Made by a program: the position numbers and the translations under genes
DNA from: Candidatus Thiodiazotropha sp. (ex Myrtea sp. 'scaly one' KF741663)
Lineage (GTDB): Bacteria > Pseudomonadota > Gammaproteobacteria > Chromatiales > Chromatiaceae
Assembly: GCA_025655555.1 (NCBI GenBank)
Contig: JAHXIQ010000001.1
Coordinates: forward strand, 434,001 to 498,000
Length of the DNA: 64,000 nucleotides
Direction: 5' to 3'
The notes under the pieces: generated by a model
Told to the model about the DNA's origin: nothing
Seen by the model: the letters and a program-made list of their open reading frames with translations, nothing else
Databases searched by the model: none
Shown here: positions 27,541 through 38,631 of the stretch, in pieces
Position numbering within the stretch: the stretch's first letter is position 1
How the letters are laid out: each line of letters opens with the position of its first letter

Positions 27541-28605
27541 TCAGTTGATCTTTGGATCAAGCTCACCACTGTCGTAACGCTTTTGCATATCTTCCAAAGA
27601 TATCGGCGAGATCTTATCCGCCATACCCGCAGAACCGAAAGCTTCATAGCGGGATTTACAGATATCCGCCATTGCCTTGGTTGCCTCTTTGAGGAACTTG
27701 CGTGGATCAAAGTTGGACTTATTGTCATTCAGGTGTTTACGCACCGATCCGGTAGACGCCATACGCAAATCAGTATCAATATTGACCTTACGCACGCCGT
27801 GTTTGATACCTTCAACAATCTCTTCCACCGGTACGCCATAGGTCTCACCCATGTCACCACCGTACTCGTTAATGATCGCCAGCCAATCCTGAGGCACTGA
27901 AGAGGAGCCATGCATAACCAGATGGGTATCCGGGATACGGGCATGAATCTCTTTGACACGTTGAATAGCAAGAATGTCACCTGTCGGTGGACGGGTGAAC
28001 TTGTAGGCACCGTGTGAGGTCCCGATGGCGATAGCCAGGGCATCGGCACCGGTCTTTTTGACGAAGTCGGCTGCCTCATCCGGATCAGTCAGCAACTGAC
28101 TGTGATCCAGAGTGCCTTCAGCGCCAACACCGTCTTCTTCACCAGCCTGACCTGTCTCTAATGAACCCAGGCAGCCCAGCTCGCCCTCGACAGAGACACC
28201 ACCCGCATGGGCCATCTCCACCACTTTGGCAGTCACTTCCACATTGTACTCATAGGATGACGGGGTCTTGCCGTCGGTCATCAGCGAACCATCCATCATG
28301 ACAGATGAGAAGCCGGACTGAATAGAACGCAGGCAGATAGCCGGAGATGTGCCATGATCCTGATGCATACAGACTGGAATATGAGGATACATTTCAGTTG
28401 CTGCAATTATCAGATGACGCAGGAAAGGTTCACCCGCATAGGAGCGGGCACCAGCCGAGCCCTGCAGGATAACAGGACTGTTGGTCGCATCGGCAGCTTG
28501 CATGATGGCATGCACCTGCTCCATGTTATTGACGTTGAACGCCGGCAGACCGTAGCCGTGTTCTGCGGCATGATCGAGAAGTTGGCGCAGGGAAATCAGA
28601 GCCAT
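27541..28605 (-). CDS. fba: Fructose-bisphosphate aldolase, class II, Calvin-cycle type
   Basis: This 354-residue zinc aldolase joins or splits fructose-1,6- and sedoheptulose-1,7-bisphosphate. Visible sites are the zinc-binding [11 protein letters not shown], the [11 protein letters not shown] block, [12 protein letters not shown] and the loop [10 protein letters not shown]. Length and insertions match the subgroup seen with cbb genes of autotrophs. It is the last gene of the tkt-gap-pgk-pyk-fba operon and starts about 50 bases after pyk. Confidence 0.95.
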   Translation of the reverse strand: MALISLRQLLDHAAEHGYGLPAFNVNNMEQVHAIMQAADATNSPVILQGSAGARSYAGEPFLRHLIIAATEMYPHIPVCMHQDHGTSPAICLRSIQSGFSSVMMDGSLMTDGKTPSSYEYNVEVTAKVVEMAHAGGVSVEGELGCLGSLETGQAGEEDGVGAEGTLDHSQLLTDPDEAADFVKKTGADALAIAIGTSHGAYKFTRPPTGDILAIQRVKEIHARIPDTHLVMHGSSSVPQDWLAIINEYGGDMGETYGVPVEEIVEGIKHGVRKVNIDTDLRMASTGSVRKHLNDNKSNFDPRKFLKEATKAMADICKSRYEAFGSAGMADKISPISLEDMQKRYDSGELDPKIN

Positions 28606-28657
28606 GATAGCCTCCTTGGGTTTGTGTCTTTACTCATTATCAACTGTGGGGAAAACA

Positions 28658-30121
28658 TCAGGTGTCTCCCTCATTCAATTTGTCAGCCAGCACATGCTCA
28701 CCGACTCGCATTACTTTCATAATATTCGTCTGACCCTCCACACCGGAACGGTCACCTTTGGTGATGATCACCAGGTCACTCTCACGGACTTCACCACGAC
28801 GCAGTAATTCATCGATCACCTCTTCGTTGACCTGATCCACATCGGTAATGGCGACATCGAAACTCACCGGGTAGACACCGCGAAACAGGGTTACCTTGCG
28901 TCGGGTACGTACGTGCCGCGTCAAGGCATAGATGGGAATATCCGAACTGATACGCGACATCCACTTCACCGTTGAACCCGATTCCGTCAAGGCAGCAATC
29001 GCCTTCACTCCGAGATGATTGGCAGTATACATAGTAGCCATCGCAATCGCTTCATCCACCCGTCCGAATACGGTATCGAGTCTGTGATGAGAACGTCTTG
29101 CGGTACTTTGCTTCTCAGCCTCGAGGCAGACTCGGTCCATCGCTTCGATTACTTTATGAGGATACTTACCAACCGAAGTCTCGGCAGAAAGCATCACTGC
29201 ATCAGTGCCATCAAGCACTGCATTGGCCACATCAAAGACCTCAGCACGTGTTGGGATCGGGCTCTCAATCATCGATTGCATCATCTGAGTCGCAGTGATG
29301 ACAACACAATTCATCTCCCGAGCCTTTTTAATCAGTTCTTTCTGAACGGCCGGCAGCTCAGCATCACCGATCTCTACTCCTAGATCACCTCGCGCCACCA
29401 TGATGGCATCGGAGGCCTGGATGATCTCAGCAATACAATCCAAAGCCTCAGCACGTTCAATCTTCGCCACGATACCGCCGTGCCCCCCGGCCTCTTCCAG
29501 GAGTCGACGTGCTTCAATTACATCCTCGGCGCTACGTACAAAGGAAACGGCGAGATAATCTGCATCGATTTCCGCTGCAAACTGTATGTCCGCTCTGTCC
29601 TTGTCCGTCAGCGCTGGAGCAGAGAGTCCGCCCCCCTGCTTATTGATGCCCTTGTTATTGGACAGCTTGCCGCCGACCACCACTTTGCAACGGATTTCGT
29701 TACCTTCCACTTCGCAGACCCATAGCACAATGGCGCCGTCGTCCAGCAATAGGGTATCGCCGCGGGCAACATCTTTGACCAGTTCAGGGTAGGTGAGACC
29801 AACACGTTCTTGATCGCCAGCACTCAATGCACACTCTGCATCAAGAATAAATTCCCCATTCTCTTCCAGCTGCACGGCACCCTGCTTAAACTTGCCGATA
29901 CGGATCTTCGGTCCCTGCAGGTCGGCCAATACACCGATTTGTCTGCCGCAAGCTCTTGCCCGGTTACGAATACGCTCTGCCCGTTGATGCTGTGACTCGT
30001 GGACATCGTGAGAAAGATTGAGGCGGACCACGTCCACCCCGGCATGGATAAGCTTGTCCAGCACCTTGGGATCGTCAGTCGCCGGTCCCAGCGTCGCCAC
30101 AATTTTTGTTCGTCTTGGCAT
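28658..30121 (-). CDS. pyk: Pyruvate kinase
   Basis: This 487-residue enzyme makes pyruvate and ATP from phosphoenolpyruvate. Motifs are TKIVATLGPATDDP at the N-terminus, RLNLSHDVHESQ, the lysine-containing VAKIERAEAL, the MVARGDLGVEI signature and SAETSVGKYP. The C-terminal domain ends EGQTNIMKVMRVG. It supplies pyruvate to the PDH complex elsewhere in the window. It lies between pgk and fba, in the order common to chemoautotrophic gammaproteobacteria. Confidence 0.95.
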   Translation of the reverse strand: MPRRTKIVATLGPATDDPKVLDKLIHAGVDVVRLNLSHDVHESQHQRAERIRNRARACGRQIGVLADLQGPKIRIGKFKQGAVQLEENGEFILDAECALSAGDQERVGLTYPELVKDVARGDTLLLDDGAIVLWVCEVEGNEIRCKVVVGGKLSNNKGINKQGGGLSAPALTDKDRADIQFAAEIDADYLAVSFVRSAEDVIEARRLLEEAGGHGGIVAKIERAEALDCIAEIIQASDAIMVARGDLGVEIGDAELPAVQKELIKKAREMNCVVITATQMMQSMIESPIPTRAEVFDVANAVLDGTDAVMLSAETSVGKYPHKVIEAMDRVCLEAEKQSTARRSHHRLDTVFGRVDEAIAMATMYTANHLGVKAIAALTESGSTVKWMSRISSDIPIYALTRHVRTRRKVTLFRGVYPVSFDVAITDVDQVNEEVIDELLRRGEVRESDLVIITKGDRSGVEGQTNIMKVMRVGEHVLADKLNEGDT

Positions 30122-30154
30122 ACAGCTCCAATTAGTATTCAGTGCATGGTCTAC

Positions 30155-30175
30155 CGGTCGGGAACATCCCGACCG
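30155..30175. other. Intercistronic stem-loop pgk/pyk
   Basis: CGGTCGGG and CCCGACCG form a perfect 8-bp stem with a 5-base loop in the 78-base gap between pgk and pyk. No U-run follows, so it should not stop transcription but may block exonucleases or guide cleavage. Confidence 0.6.
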
Positions 30176-30199
30176 TGATGCGAATCATCAGTCCGAGGC

Positions 30200-31381
30200 T
30201 TATTCGGCCGCTCTGCCCTCGAGCATCGCAACCGCAGGCAAGGTTTTGCCCTCAAGGTACTCAAGGAATGCGCCACCGGCAGTCGAGATGTATGAGACCT
30301 TGTCGTAGATGTCATATTTCTGGATCGCTGCGATAGTATCTCCACCGCCCGCCAGGGAAAAACCTGCCGAATCGGCAATTGCCATGGAGACAGTTTTTGT
30401 ACCTTCGCCGAATTGATCGAATTCAAATACACCGACAGGACCGTTCCAGACAATCGTACCTGCCTGTTTAATGATCTCAGCCAGCTCATTGGCACTATCT
30501 GGGCCGATATCAAAAATCATCTCATCGTCAGCCACATCGCCCGCTCCCTTGAGCACAGCAGGTTCGTCTTCCGCAAAATTCTTCCCAACCACCACATCGG
30601 TGGCAATAGGAATATTGGCACCACGGGTCTTCATCTTTTCAATCAACGCCTGTGCTGTCGGTACCAAATCGTCTTCGCAGAGTGACTTACCGACATTGTT
30701 GCCCATAGCCTTGAGAAAGGTATTGGCTATACCGCCACCCACTACCAGCTGATCGACCTTCTCTGAAAGGGCCTCCAGCACAGTCAGTTTGGTCGATACC
30801 TTGGAACCGCCTACGATGGCAACCATCGGTCGTGCCGGGTTCGCCAGGGCCTTGGCCAGGTTATCCAACTCACTGGCCAACAGCAGGCCGGCACAAGCCG
30901 TCGGTGCAAATTTACCGGCGCCGTGTGTGGATGCCTGGGCGCGATGAGCGGTACCAAATGCGTCCATTACATAGACATCACAGAGTGCTGCGTATTTTTT
31001 TGCCAGCGCTTCGTTGTCCTTCTTTTCACCGGCATTGAAACGAACATTCTCCAACAAGACGGCTTCGCCTTCTGCTACATCAAAACCACCATCCAGGTAG
31101 TCCTTGATCAAACGTACGGTCTTACCCATCTTGGCTGACATATCATCGGCAATGGGCGCCATGGAATTCTCTTCCGAATAGACACCCTCTTCCGGCCTGC
31201 CACGATGTGACATGACCATCACCTTGGCGCCCGCCTTGACGCAATGTTCGATGGTGGGCATAGAGGCGCTGATCCGCGCATCCGAGGTCACCTTGCCATC
31301 TTTGACAGGCACATTGAGATCAGCGCGGATCAATACGCGCTTACCGGCAAGATCAAGATCAGTCAGCTTGATGAAAGACAT
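30200..31381 (-). CDS. pgk: Phosphoglycerate kinase
   Basis: This 393-residue enzyme interconverts 3-phosphoglycerate and 1,3-bisphosphoglycerate. It shows the N-terminal [15 protein letters not shown] signature, [10 protein letters not shown], the hinge region with [13 protein letters not shown] and the C-terminal nucleotide site WNGPVGVFE and GGGDTIA. In an autotroph it works in the Calvin direction. It lies between gap and pyk; the gap upstream of it contains a long AT-rich inverted repeat and a GC hairpin. Confidence 0.96.
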   Translation of the reverse strand: MSFIKLTDLDLAGKRVLIRADLNVPVKDGKVTSDARISASMPTIEHCVKAGAKVMVMSHRGRPEEGVYSEENSMAPIADDMSAKMGKTVRLIKDYLDGGFDVAEGEAVLLENVRFNAGEKKDNEALAKKYAALCDVYVMDAFGTAHRAQASTHGAGKFAPTACAGLLLASELDNLAKALANPARPMVAIVGGSKVSTKLTVLEALSEKVDQLVVGGGIANTFLKAMGNNVGKSLCEDDLVPTAQALIEKMKTRGANIPIATDVVVGKNFAEDEPAVLKGAGDVADDEMIFDIGPDSANELAEIIKQAGTIVWNGPVGVFEFDQFGEGTKTVSMAIADSAGFSLAGGGDTIAAIQKYDIYDKVSYISTAGGAFLEYLEGKTLPAVAMLEGRAAE

Positions 31382-31410
31382 AACGAACTCCTGCGTCGAT
31401 TCTAATTTTG

Positions 31411-31491
31411 AATTGTGAATTTTGAGTTATGAATTTATTAATTGACCTGCCATGCAGGCACAGACCCATTCATAATTCAAAATTCATAATT
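31411..31491. repeat. AT-rich long inverted repeat (TTTTGAATT family) in gap/pgk spacer
   Basis: Arms of 24 bases at 31411-31434 and 31468-31491 match as inverted copies at 22 positions; the two differences are G/A and could pair as G-U on one RNA strand. Between them is a short CCTGC-CAT-GCAGG palindrome. The same AATTTTGAATT wording recurs after metK at 36818-36858, so it looks like a dispersed repeat. Confidence 0.7.
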
Positions 31492-31497
31492 GCGGAA

Positions 31498-31526
31498 TGC
31501 TGAGGCGGACCACGTCCGCCTCAGCA
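31498..31526. other. Intercistronic stem-loop gap/pgk
   Basis: A perfect 13-bp stem, TGCTGAGGCGGAC with GTCCGCCTCAGCA, with a 3-base loop lies 13 bases after the gap stop codon. On the coding strand it is followed by ATTCCGC rather than a U-run. It is a strong candidate for an mRNA-stabilising or partial terminator hairpin. Confidence 0.7.
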
Positions 31527-31539
31527 CTTTGGCACTTAC

Positions 31540-32574
<1,035 letters not shown>

Positions 32575-32595
32575 CTAGAAAAATCGGTTGTTAGA

Positions 32596-32612
32596 GGGCG
32601 CATAACGCGCCC
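32596..32612. other. Intercistronic stem-loop tkt/gap
   Basis: GGGCGC and GCGCCC form a 6-bp stem with an ATAAC loop, about 12 bases after the tkt stop. No U-run follows on the coding strand. Confidence 0.5.
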
Positions 32613-32623
32613 CCATAGAGATC

Positions 32624-34612
32624 TCAGGCAGAAACCTCATTGATCGCTGCAGCCACATTCTCAGCCGTAAAGCCGAACTCCTTGAACAGCTCTCCGGCCG
32701 GTGCAGACTCACCAAAATGGTTGATACCGATCACCTTGCCATTGAGGCCGGCATACTTGTACCAACCATCGGTCACAGCCGCCTCAACCACGACACGCGC
32801 AGTCACATTCGAAGGCAATACTGACTCTTTGTAGGCAGCATCCTGCTCATCGAAGGCCTTGGTGTTGGGCATGGAGACAACACGTACTTTCTTGTTTGAA
32901 TCAGCGGCAGCTTTCACCGCAAGATCCACTTCGGAACCGGTCGCGATGACGATCGCATCCGGTGTGCCGTCACAATCGACAATGACATAGCCACCCTTGG
33001 CGATATTGGCAATCTGCTCATCCGTACGCGCCTGATGGGCGAGGCCCTGGCGAGAGAAGATCAGGCAGCTGGGACCATCGGATTTCTCGACGGCTGCTTT
33101 CCAGGCAACGGCTGTCTCGACCGCGTCACAGGGACGCCAGACATCCATATTCGGAATCATGCGCAAAGTGGGGATCTGCTCCACAGGCTGATGGGTCGGA
33201 CCATCTTCACCCAGACCGATAGAGTCATGGGTATAGACAAAAATCGACTGCAGCTTCATCAGGGATGCCATGCGCAGTGCATTACGCGCATATTCGGAAA
33301 ACATCAGGAAGGTGCCGCCATAAGGGATGAAACCGCCATGCAGTGAGGCGCCGTTCATGATGGCGGACATACCGAATTCACGTACACCGTAAGAGAGGTA
33401 GTTTCCGTCCGCGTTACCATCGGTAATCGATTTAGACCCCGACCAAGCAGTCAGATTGGATGGGGTCAAGTCGGCTGAACCACCTAGGAACTCAGGCAGC
33501 AGGGGACCATAACCGTTGAGTGCGTTCTGGGAGGCCTTACGGGTAGCCGGTGATTCGGCCTTGGCATTGACCTCTGCAATGAACTTGGCTGACCCTTCAG
33601 CCCAATCAGCCGGCAGTTCACCCGCCATGCGTCGCTTGAATTCTGCAGCGAGTTCAGGAAATGCGCTCTCGTAGGCGGCAAATTTGTCATTCCATGCGCT
33701 CTCAGCATCACTACCGGCAGCCTTGGCATCCCAACCCGCGTAGATGTCGGCAGGAACTACAAAAGGCTCATGGGTCCAACCCAGTTGTTCACGGGTCGCA
33801 GTAATCTCTTCAGCACCCAGCGGCGCACCATGACAATCATGGCTTCCGGCCAGGTTCGGCGATCCAAAACCGATGGTGGTCTTGCAGCAGATCAGGCTCG
33901 GCTTGTTGCCCTCGGCCTTGGCTGCCTCGATCGCCTGATTGATGGCATCGGCGTCATGGCCGTCCACATCACGAATCACCTGCCAGCCATAGGATTCGAA
34001 ACGGGCCGGGGTGTTATCGGTAAACCAGCCTTCTGTCTCACCGTCGATACTGATGCCGTTGTCATCCCAGAAGGCGATCAGCTTACCCAGACCCAGGGTG
34101 CCCGCAAAGGAGCAGGCTTCATGGGAGATACCCTCCATCATGCAGCCGTCACCCAGGAAGACATAGGTATTGTGATCAACCACTTCGTGGCCTGGCTTAT
34201 TGAATTGAGCTGCCAGGGTCTTTTCCGCCAAAGCCATGCCGACACCATTGGTAATACCCTGGCCCAAGGGACCGGTGGTGGTCTCGACACCGGGCGCATA
34301 ACCGTACTCGGGATGACCTGGGGTCTTGGAATGCAACTGGCGGAAGCTCTTCAGGTCGTCGACGGACAGTTCGTAACCTGTCAGGTGCAACAACGAATAG
34401 ATCAGCATGGAGCCATGACCGTTGGAGAGAACGAAACGGTCTCTATCTGCCCAATCCGGGTTAGCCGGGTTGTGCTTCATGTGGCTGTTCCACAGTACCT
34501 CTGCGATATCGGCCATACCCATGGGCGCACCCGGGTGGCCTGAATTGGCTTTCTGTACCGCATCCATACTCAGCGCACGAATGGCATTGGCAAGTTCTCT
34601 GCGTGAGGACAT
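32624..34612 (-). CDS. tkt: Transketolase
   Basis: This 662-residue thiamine diphosphate enzyme moves two-carbon units between sugar phosphates in the Calvin and pentose phosphate pathways. Signatures include [19 protein letters not shown] near the start, the ThDP-binding [13 protein letters not shown] with DDNGISIDG after it, and the second signature [14 protein letters not shown]. The ATG at 34612 has a strong AGGAGGGG site. It is the first gene of the Calvin operon, so the promoter should be in the next 300 bases upstream. Confidence 0.96.
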   Translation of the reverse strand: MSSRRELANAIRALSMDAVQKANSGHPGAPMGMADIAEVLWNSHMKHNPANPDWADRDRFVLSNGHGSMLIYSLLHLTGYELSVDDLKSFRQLHSKTPGHPEYGYAPGVETTTGPLGQGITNGVGMALAEKTLAAQFNKPGHEVVDHNTYVFLGDGCMMEGISHEACSFAGTLGLGKLIAFWDDNGISIDGETEGWFTDNTPARFESYGWQVIRDVDGHDADAINQAIEAAKAEGNKPSLICCKTTIGFGSPNLAGSHDCHGAPLGAEEITATREQLGWTHEPFVVPADIYAGWDAKAAGSDAESAWNDKFAAYESAFPELAAEFKRRMAGELPADWAEGSAKFIAEVNAKAESPATRKASQNALNGYGPLLPEFLGGSADLTPSNLTAWSGSKSITDGNADGNYLSYGVREFGMSAIMNGASLHGGFIPYGGTFLMFSEYARNALRMASLMKLQSIFVYTHDSIGLGEDGPTHQPVEQIPTLRMIPNMDVWRPCDAVETAVAWKAAVEKSDGPSCLIFSRQGLAHQARTDEQIANIAKGGYVIVDCDGTPDAIVIATGSEVDLAVKAAADSNKKVRVVSMPNTKAFDEQDAAYKESVLPSNVTARVVVEAAVTDGWYKYAGLNGKVIGINHFGESAPAGELFKEFGFTAENVAAAINEVSA

Positions 34613-34910
34613 TGGCCCCTCCTGAATGTAAATGACTAATTTCTGTTCTGAATCAGGTTAAATATTTTGCATGGCGGTAAACCGCCGGATTCTTCTCTGC
34701 AATTTCCCCATTGCTGTGGGTAGGTTGATCCACAGATGCTGATTGTTCTTTGTTAACCCCAAGTCGCACCGTGCATTCCTAACGGACAAAGGTGGACTAT
34801 TCTGACCTAAGGGATAGAGCCGGGCAAAATAGCTGCCTTTATGGGGGCAATAAGCTAGCTTGATGGAAAATCCTAATATCCTAATAAACTAAATACTTTC
34901 AGTAGCTTGG
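34613..34910. promoter_or_regulatory. 298-base spacer upstream of tkt; promoter region of the Calvin operon
   Basis: No gene is seen. Near tkt there is a small GGCGG-TAAA-CCGCC hairpin (34674-34687) that would sit in the leader. Near the other end TAGCT/AGCTA arms with an inner GCC/GGC pair (34830-34857), followed by TTTTG on the minus strand, could be a weak terminator for the thioredoxin-like gene. A CbbR site could be here but I cannot assign one. Confidence 0.4.
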
Positions 34911-35465
34911 TCATTCCCGCCACTTGATGGAACAACCCATACTGGGGATCTGTTCCCGTGGACCATGACCGGTTTCCGCCACTTGCTTCATGGCCTCGAA
35001 GAGATCTCGACGCACATCCGGGCCTGCCGTCTCCTTGCGACTCTCATCCAATCTGCCCCGATACTGCAATTTCGCATCGACATTGTAACCGAAGAAATCC
35101 GGCGTACAGACTGCGCCATACGCCTTCGCGACATCTTGGGTTTCGTCCAGCAGATAGGGGAACGGATACCCATGCTGCACGGCAACTTGCTGCATATTCT
35201 CGAATGAATCCTCAGGATACTCATGGGGATCATTCGACATGATGGCCACGGCATTGACGCCCAATGGCATCAGCTCATGCACGTCCCGGACAATACGCTG
35301 CTGTACCGCCTTCACATAGGGGCAGTGATTGCAGATGAACATCACCAACAACCCCTTCTCGCCCATGCAATCCTGAAGCGACCAAACTCTACCATCGACG
35401 CCTGGAAGTGAAAAATCCGGCGCGGGTAGATCAAAGTCACAGATCGGAGTCTCAAGCGATACCAT
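34911..35465 (-). CDS. Thioredoxin-fold (AhpC/TSA-like) redox protein
   Basis: This 184-residue protein has a peroxiredoxin/thioredoxin-like start (CDFDLPAPDFSLPGVDGRVWSL) and a CNHCPYVKAVQQR active-site region near residue 48, a CxxC motif in the place used by thioredoxin-fold proteins. The C-terminal part has YLLDETQDVAKAYGAVCTPDFFGYN. This is the family often listed as thioredoxin family protein of unknown partner. No signal peptide is seen, so it is cytoplasmic. The ATG at 35465 has AAAGAGA upstream; a TTG five codons earlier is less likely. It is divergent from metK. Confidence 0.82.
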   Translation of the reverse strand: MVSLETPICDFDLPAPDFSLPGVDGRVWSLQDCMGEKGLLVMFICNHCPYVKAVQQRIVRDVHELMPLGVNAVAIMSNDPHEYPEDSFENMQQVAVQHGYPFPYLLDETQDVAKAYGAVCTPDFFGYNVDAKLQYRGRLDESRKETAGPDVRRDLFEAMKQVAETGHGPREQIPSMGCSIKWRE

Positions 35466-35619
35466 TATTATCTCTTTCAATACATTGCATTGATTAAGGG
35501 TGGGGCATTATGCAAAAAGCAGACTGATGTGTAAAATCGCGTTTTCTCCGGGAGTCTGGCCCAACCCCATAGGACTGGCCAGGCACGGCCTTAGTAAACA
35601 CATAAAACTAGGATATTTG

Positions 35620-36804
35620 ATGGCAAACGAATACATTTTCACCTCGGAGTCCGTCTCCGAGGGTCACCCCGACAAGGTTGCGGACCAAATCTCAGATGCG
35701 ATGCTTGACGCCATTCTGATCAAGGACCCCAATCCCGAAAGAGCGCGTGTTGCCTGTGAAACCCTGATCAAGACAGGTGCGGTGATCGTTGCCGGTGAAA
35801 TCTCCACTGAGGCATGGATCGATCTCGATGAGCTGGTGCGCGGCGTGGTCTGCGATATCGGCTATACCAGCTCGGATGTCGGCTTCGACGGCTCCACCTG
35901 TGCTGTCATGTCATTGATCGGCAAGCAGTCGGGGGATATTGCCCAAGGCGTCGACAGGAAAGCCCCCGAGGAACAGGGTGCCGGCGATCAGGGCATGATG
36001 TTCGGTTATGCCACCAACGAAACCGATGTCTTGATGCCAGCGCCGATCACCTATGCCCAGCGTCTGGTGCAGCGGCAATCAGAAATCCGTAAGTCTGGTG
36101 TATTGCCATGGCTGCGTCCTGACGCCAAGAGTCAGGTGACGCTGCAATACGAAGACGGTCAGGTGACCGGCATCGGTGCAGTGGTCCTCTCCACCCAGCA
36201 CGATCCCGACATCGACTACGATCACCTGCGTGAGGCGGTGATGGAGAACATCATCCAACCTATACTGCCTGAAGCCTGGCTGGATAAGTGCCCACAGGAC
36301 AAGATTCATATCAATCCTACCGGCAGCTTTATCATCGGCGGCCCGGTAGGTGACTGTGGTCTGACCGGGCGTAAAATCATTGTCGACACCTATGGTGGCA
36401 TGGCCCGTCACGGCGGTGGCGCTTTCTCCGGCAAGGATCCCTCCAAGGTTGATCGTTCAGCTGCCTATGCGGGTCGCTATGTTGCAAAAAATATTGTGGC
36501 CGCAGGCCTTGCCGATCGCTGTGAAATCCAGATCTCCTACGCCATCGGCGTGGCAGAACCCACTTCCATCATGGTGGAGACATTCGGTACCGGTAAAATT
36601 GCCGATGAAAAGATAGTCGAACTGGTCCGCAGGCATTTCGACTTACGTCCCTATGGCATATTGAAGATGCTGGATCTGTTGAATACCGACAAGATCAAGT
36701 ACCGGAAGACCGCAGCCTATGGTCATTTCGGCCGCGAAGATGAGGGCTTCACCTGGGAGATGACCGACAAGGCGGAAGCCCTGCGGGAGGATGCCAAGCT
36801 TTGA
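35620..36804 (+). CDS. metK: S-adenosylmethionine synthetase
   Basis: This 394-residue enzyme makes SAM from methionine and ATP. It starts [26 protein letters not shown], has the substrate loop [12 protein letters not shown] near residue 118 and [19 protein letters not shown] near residue 260. The ATG at 35620 has AGGA eight bases ahead; the frame opens earlier without a family-like start. It is the first gene of the SAM cycle cluster with ahcY and metF downstream on the same strand. A CTGGCC/GGCCAG stem at 35556-35582 sits in the leader but matches no riboswitch I know. Confidence 0.96.
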   Translation: MANEYIFTSESVSEGHPDKVADQISDAMLDAILIKDPNPERARVACETLIKTGAVIVAGEISTEAWIDLDELVRGVVCDIGYTSSDVGFDGSTCAVMSLIGKQSGDIAQGVDRKAPEEQGAGDQGMMFGYATNETDVLMPAPITYAQRLVQRQSEIRKSGVLPWLRPDAKSQVTLQYEDGQVTGIGAVVLSTQHDPDIDYDHLREAVMENIIQPILPEAWLDKCPQDKIHINPTGSFIIGGPVGDCGLTGRKIIVDTYGGMARHGGGAFSGKDPSKVDRSAAYAGRYVAKNIVAAGLADRCEIQISYAIGVAEPTSIMVETFGTGKIADEKIVELVRRHFDLRPYGILKMLDLLNTDKIKYRKTAAYGHFGREDEGFTWEMTDKAEALREDAKL

Positions 36805-36817
36805 GGCCCTTTGGGCC

Positions 36818-36858
36818 AATTTTGAATTGTTAATTTTGAATGTTGAATTTTTTTTGAA
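36818..36858. repeat. AT-rich TTTTGAATT repeat after metK
   Basis: AATTTTGAATTGTTAATTTT followed by more TTGAAT units resembles the arms of the inverted repeat at 31411-31491. A mirrored AATTCAAAA follows the terminator stem at 36883. A small GGCCC-TTT-GGGCC hairpin sits directly after the metK stop at 36805-36817. Confidence 0.6.
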
Positions 36859-36859
36859 T

Positions 36860-36881
36860 GTACGCTCTGCGTACGTTTTTT
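36860..36881 (+). terminator. Rho-independent terminator of metK
   Basis: GTACGC and GCGTAC form a 6-bp stem with a TCT loop, followed by G and seven T. The stem is short but the T-run is good. It stands only about 15 bases before the riboswitch. Confidence 0.75.
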
Positions 36882-36896
36882 TAATTCAAAACTCAT

Positions 36897-36974
36897 CTTC
36901 CCTTCTGAGGAGCGCTGCAACGGATCGTTATCCGCCAGGCTTGGAGGGGAAGTGATTTGTATCAAACCGCGCTC
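36897..36974 (+). promoter_or_regulatory. S-adenosylhomocysteine (SAH) riboswitch upstream of ahcY
   Basis: The conserved core GAGGAGCGCTGCAACGG and GCCAGGCTTGG of the SAH riboswitch is visible. P1 is a 13-bp helix (36897-36909 with 36940-36952, with G-U pairs). P2 is CGGAT-CGTT-ATCCG (36921-36934). A short TTTG/CAAA helix follows, and GAGCGC (36910-36915) pairs with GCGCTC (36969-36974) as the expected pseudoknot. When SAH builds up, ligand binding would raise expression of ahcY, whose ribosome site CAGGAG lies 12 bases after the pseudoknot arm. Confidence 0.93.
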
Positions 36975-37001
36975 ACTCACGATATTCAGGAGATGACTAC
37001 C

Positions 37002-38408
37002 ATGAGTGAGTTCAACGATTATAAAGTCGCCGATATCTCTTTAGCCGATTACGGCCGCCGCGAGATAGCTATTGCCGAGACTGAAATGCCCGGCTTGATG
37101 GCGATTCGTAAAAAATACGCTGAGCAGCAGCCTCTTAAAGGTGCTCGCATCACCGGCTCCCTGCACATGACCATCCAGACCGCGGTACTGATCGAGACCC
37201 TGGTGGCTCTAGGCGCCCAGGTTCGCTGGTGCTCTTGCAACATCTTTTCCACCCAGGATCATGCCGCTGCTGCCATTGCCGCTCAGGGCATCCCGGTCTA
37301 TGCCTGGAAGGGTGAATCCCTGGAAGAGTACTGGTGGTGCACCGAACAGGTCATCAACTGGCCTGGTGATGAAGAACCCAACATGATCCTCGACGATGGC
37401 GGTGATGCCACCCTGCTGGTCCACAAAGGTGTTGAATTTGGCAGTGCGGACGCTGTCCCCGCCCCCAAGGATGATGACCCGGAAGAGTGGCAGGTCATCC
37501 TCGGCGTACTGAAGCGCAGTCTGGAAGAGGACCCCAAACGTTACCACCGCATGGCGGAATCGATCAAAGGTGTCACCGAAGAGACCACAACCGGTGTGCA
37601 TCGTCTGTATCAGATGATGGAACAGGGCACACTGCTGTTCCCGGCCATGAACGTCAATGACTCAGTCACCAAATCGAAGTTCGACAACCTCTACGGCTGC
37701 CGCGAATCACTGGTCGATGGCATCAAACGTGCCACCGATGTGATGATTGCAGGGAAGATCGCCATTGTTGCCGGCTACGGTGATGTGGGCAAGGGATGCG
37801 CGCAATCCCTACGCGGACTCGGCGCAACCGTCATGGTCACTGAGATCGATCCGATTTGTGCGCTACAGGCAGCTATGGAGGGTTATCGAGTGGTAACCAT
37901 GGAAGAGGCTGCTCCCCTCTGCGACATCTTCGTCACCACCACTGGTAATTTCAAGATCATCACCCACGACCACATGGCCGCCATGAAGGATCAGGCCATC
38001 GTCTGTAATATTGGCCATTTCGACAATGAGATCGATATTGCAGGCATCCGTCAGTATGAGTGGGAAGAGATCAAGCCCCAGGTCCATCATGTCATTTTCC
38101 CAGATGGTAAACGGATTATTATGCTGGCAGAGGGACGCCTGGTGAATCTGGGTTGCGCCACCGGTCATCCCAGCTTTGTGATGTCTAACTCCTTCTCCAA
38201 TCAGGTCCTGGCCCAGATCGAGTTCTACGCTAATCCAGGCAAATATGAGAATAAGGTCTATGTTCTGCCGAAGCATCTTGATGAAGAGGTGGCACGACTC
38301 CACCTGGAGAAGATAGGCGCTCATCTGACAACCTTATCCCAGGAACAAGCTGACTATATAGGCGTACCGGTGGAAGGTCCCTACAAACCTGAGCACTATC
38401 GATACTGA
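37002..38408 (+). CDS. ahcY: Adenosylhomocysteinase
   Basis: This 468-residue NAD-dependent enzyme splits SAH into adenosine and homocysteine, relieving product inhibition of methyltransferases. It shows [19 protein letters not shown] and [15 protein letters not shown] near the start, [20 protein letters not shown] for NAD binding near residue 260, and the C-terminal [16 protein letters not shown] chose the ATG at 37002 because CAGGAG is nine bases before it; an ATG three codons earlier abuts that site, and a longer TTG start would lie in the riboswitch. It stands between metK and metF. Confidence 0.96.
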   Translation: MSEFNDYKVADISLADYGRREIAIAETEMPGLMAIRKKYAEQQPLKGARITGSLHMTIQTAVLIETLVALGAQVRWCSCNIFSTQDHAAAAIAAQGIPVYAWKGESLEEYWWCTEQVINWPGDEEPNMILDDGGDATLLVHKGVEFGSADAVPAPKDDDPEEWQVILGVLKRSLEEDPKRYHRMAESIKGVTEETTTGVHRLYQMMEQGTLLFPAMNVNDSVTKSKFDNLYGCRESLVDGIKRATDVMIAGKIAIVAGYGDVGKGCAQSLRGLGATVMVTEIDPICALQAAMEGYRVVTMEEAAPLCDIFVTTTGNFKIITHDHMAAMKDQAIVCNIGHFDNEIDIAGIRQYEWEEIKPQVHHVIFPDGKRIIMLAEGRLVNLGCATGHPSFVMSNSFSNQVLAQIEFYANPGKYENKVYVLPKHLDEEVARLHLEKIGAHLTTLSQEQADYIGVPVEGPYKPEHYRY

Positions 38409-38475
38409 GTATTTGTGATAGCACCCGATTTATCGGGTGAGAATATTCTAAATGATGGAAAAACGTTGTTCTGCC

Positions 38476-38506
38476 GCAGGGTGAGGGAGCGCAATCCCTC
38501 CCCTGC
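38476..38506 (+). other. Bipartite stem-loop between ahcY and metF
   Basis: GCAGGG and GAGGGA pair with TCCCTC and CCCTGC around a GCGCAA loop, with a single bulged T. AGTTTTCG follows, so it may be a weak or partial terminator after ahcY, or a processing hairpin upstream of metF. Confidence 0.6.
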
Positions 38507-38631
38507 AGTTTTCGATTCTCGCGATCACATATGACTATTGTCTCTTTGTATGTGTCGTGAGTCGCTTCCACCATTTATTCAGGTGATTGAATTAATTGCA
38601 GACTTAACCCAAAACCCAAGCAGTCAATTTC

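Noticed and set aside
35481-35619. Possible SAM riboswitch upstream of metK
   Set aside because: A CTGGCC/GGCCAG stem exists, but I could not fit the conserved core of any SAM riboswitch class.
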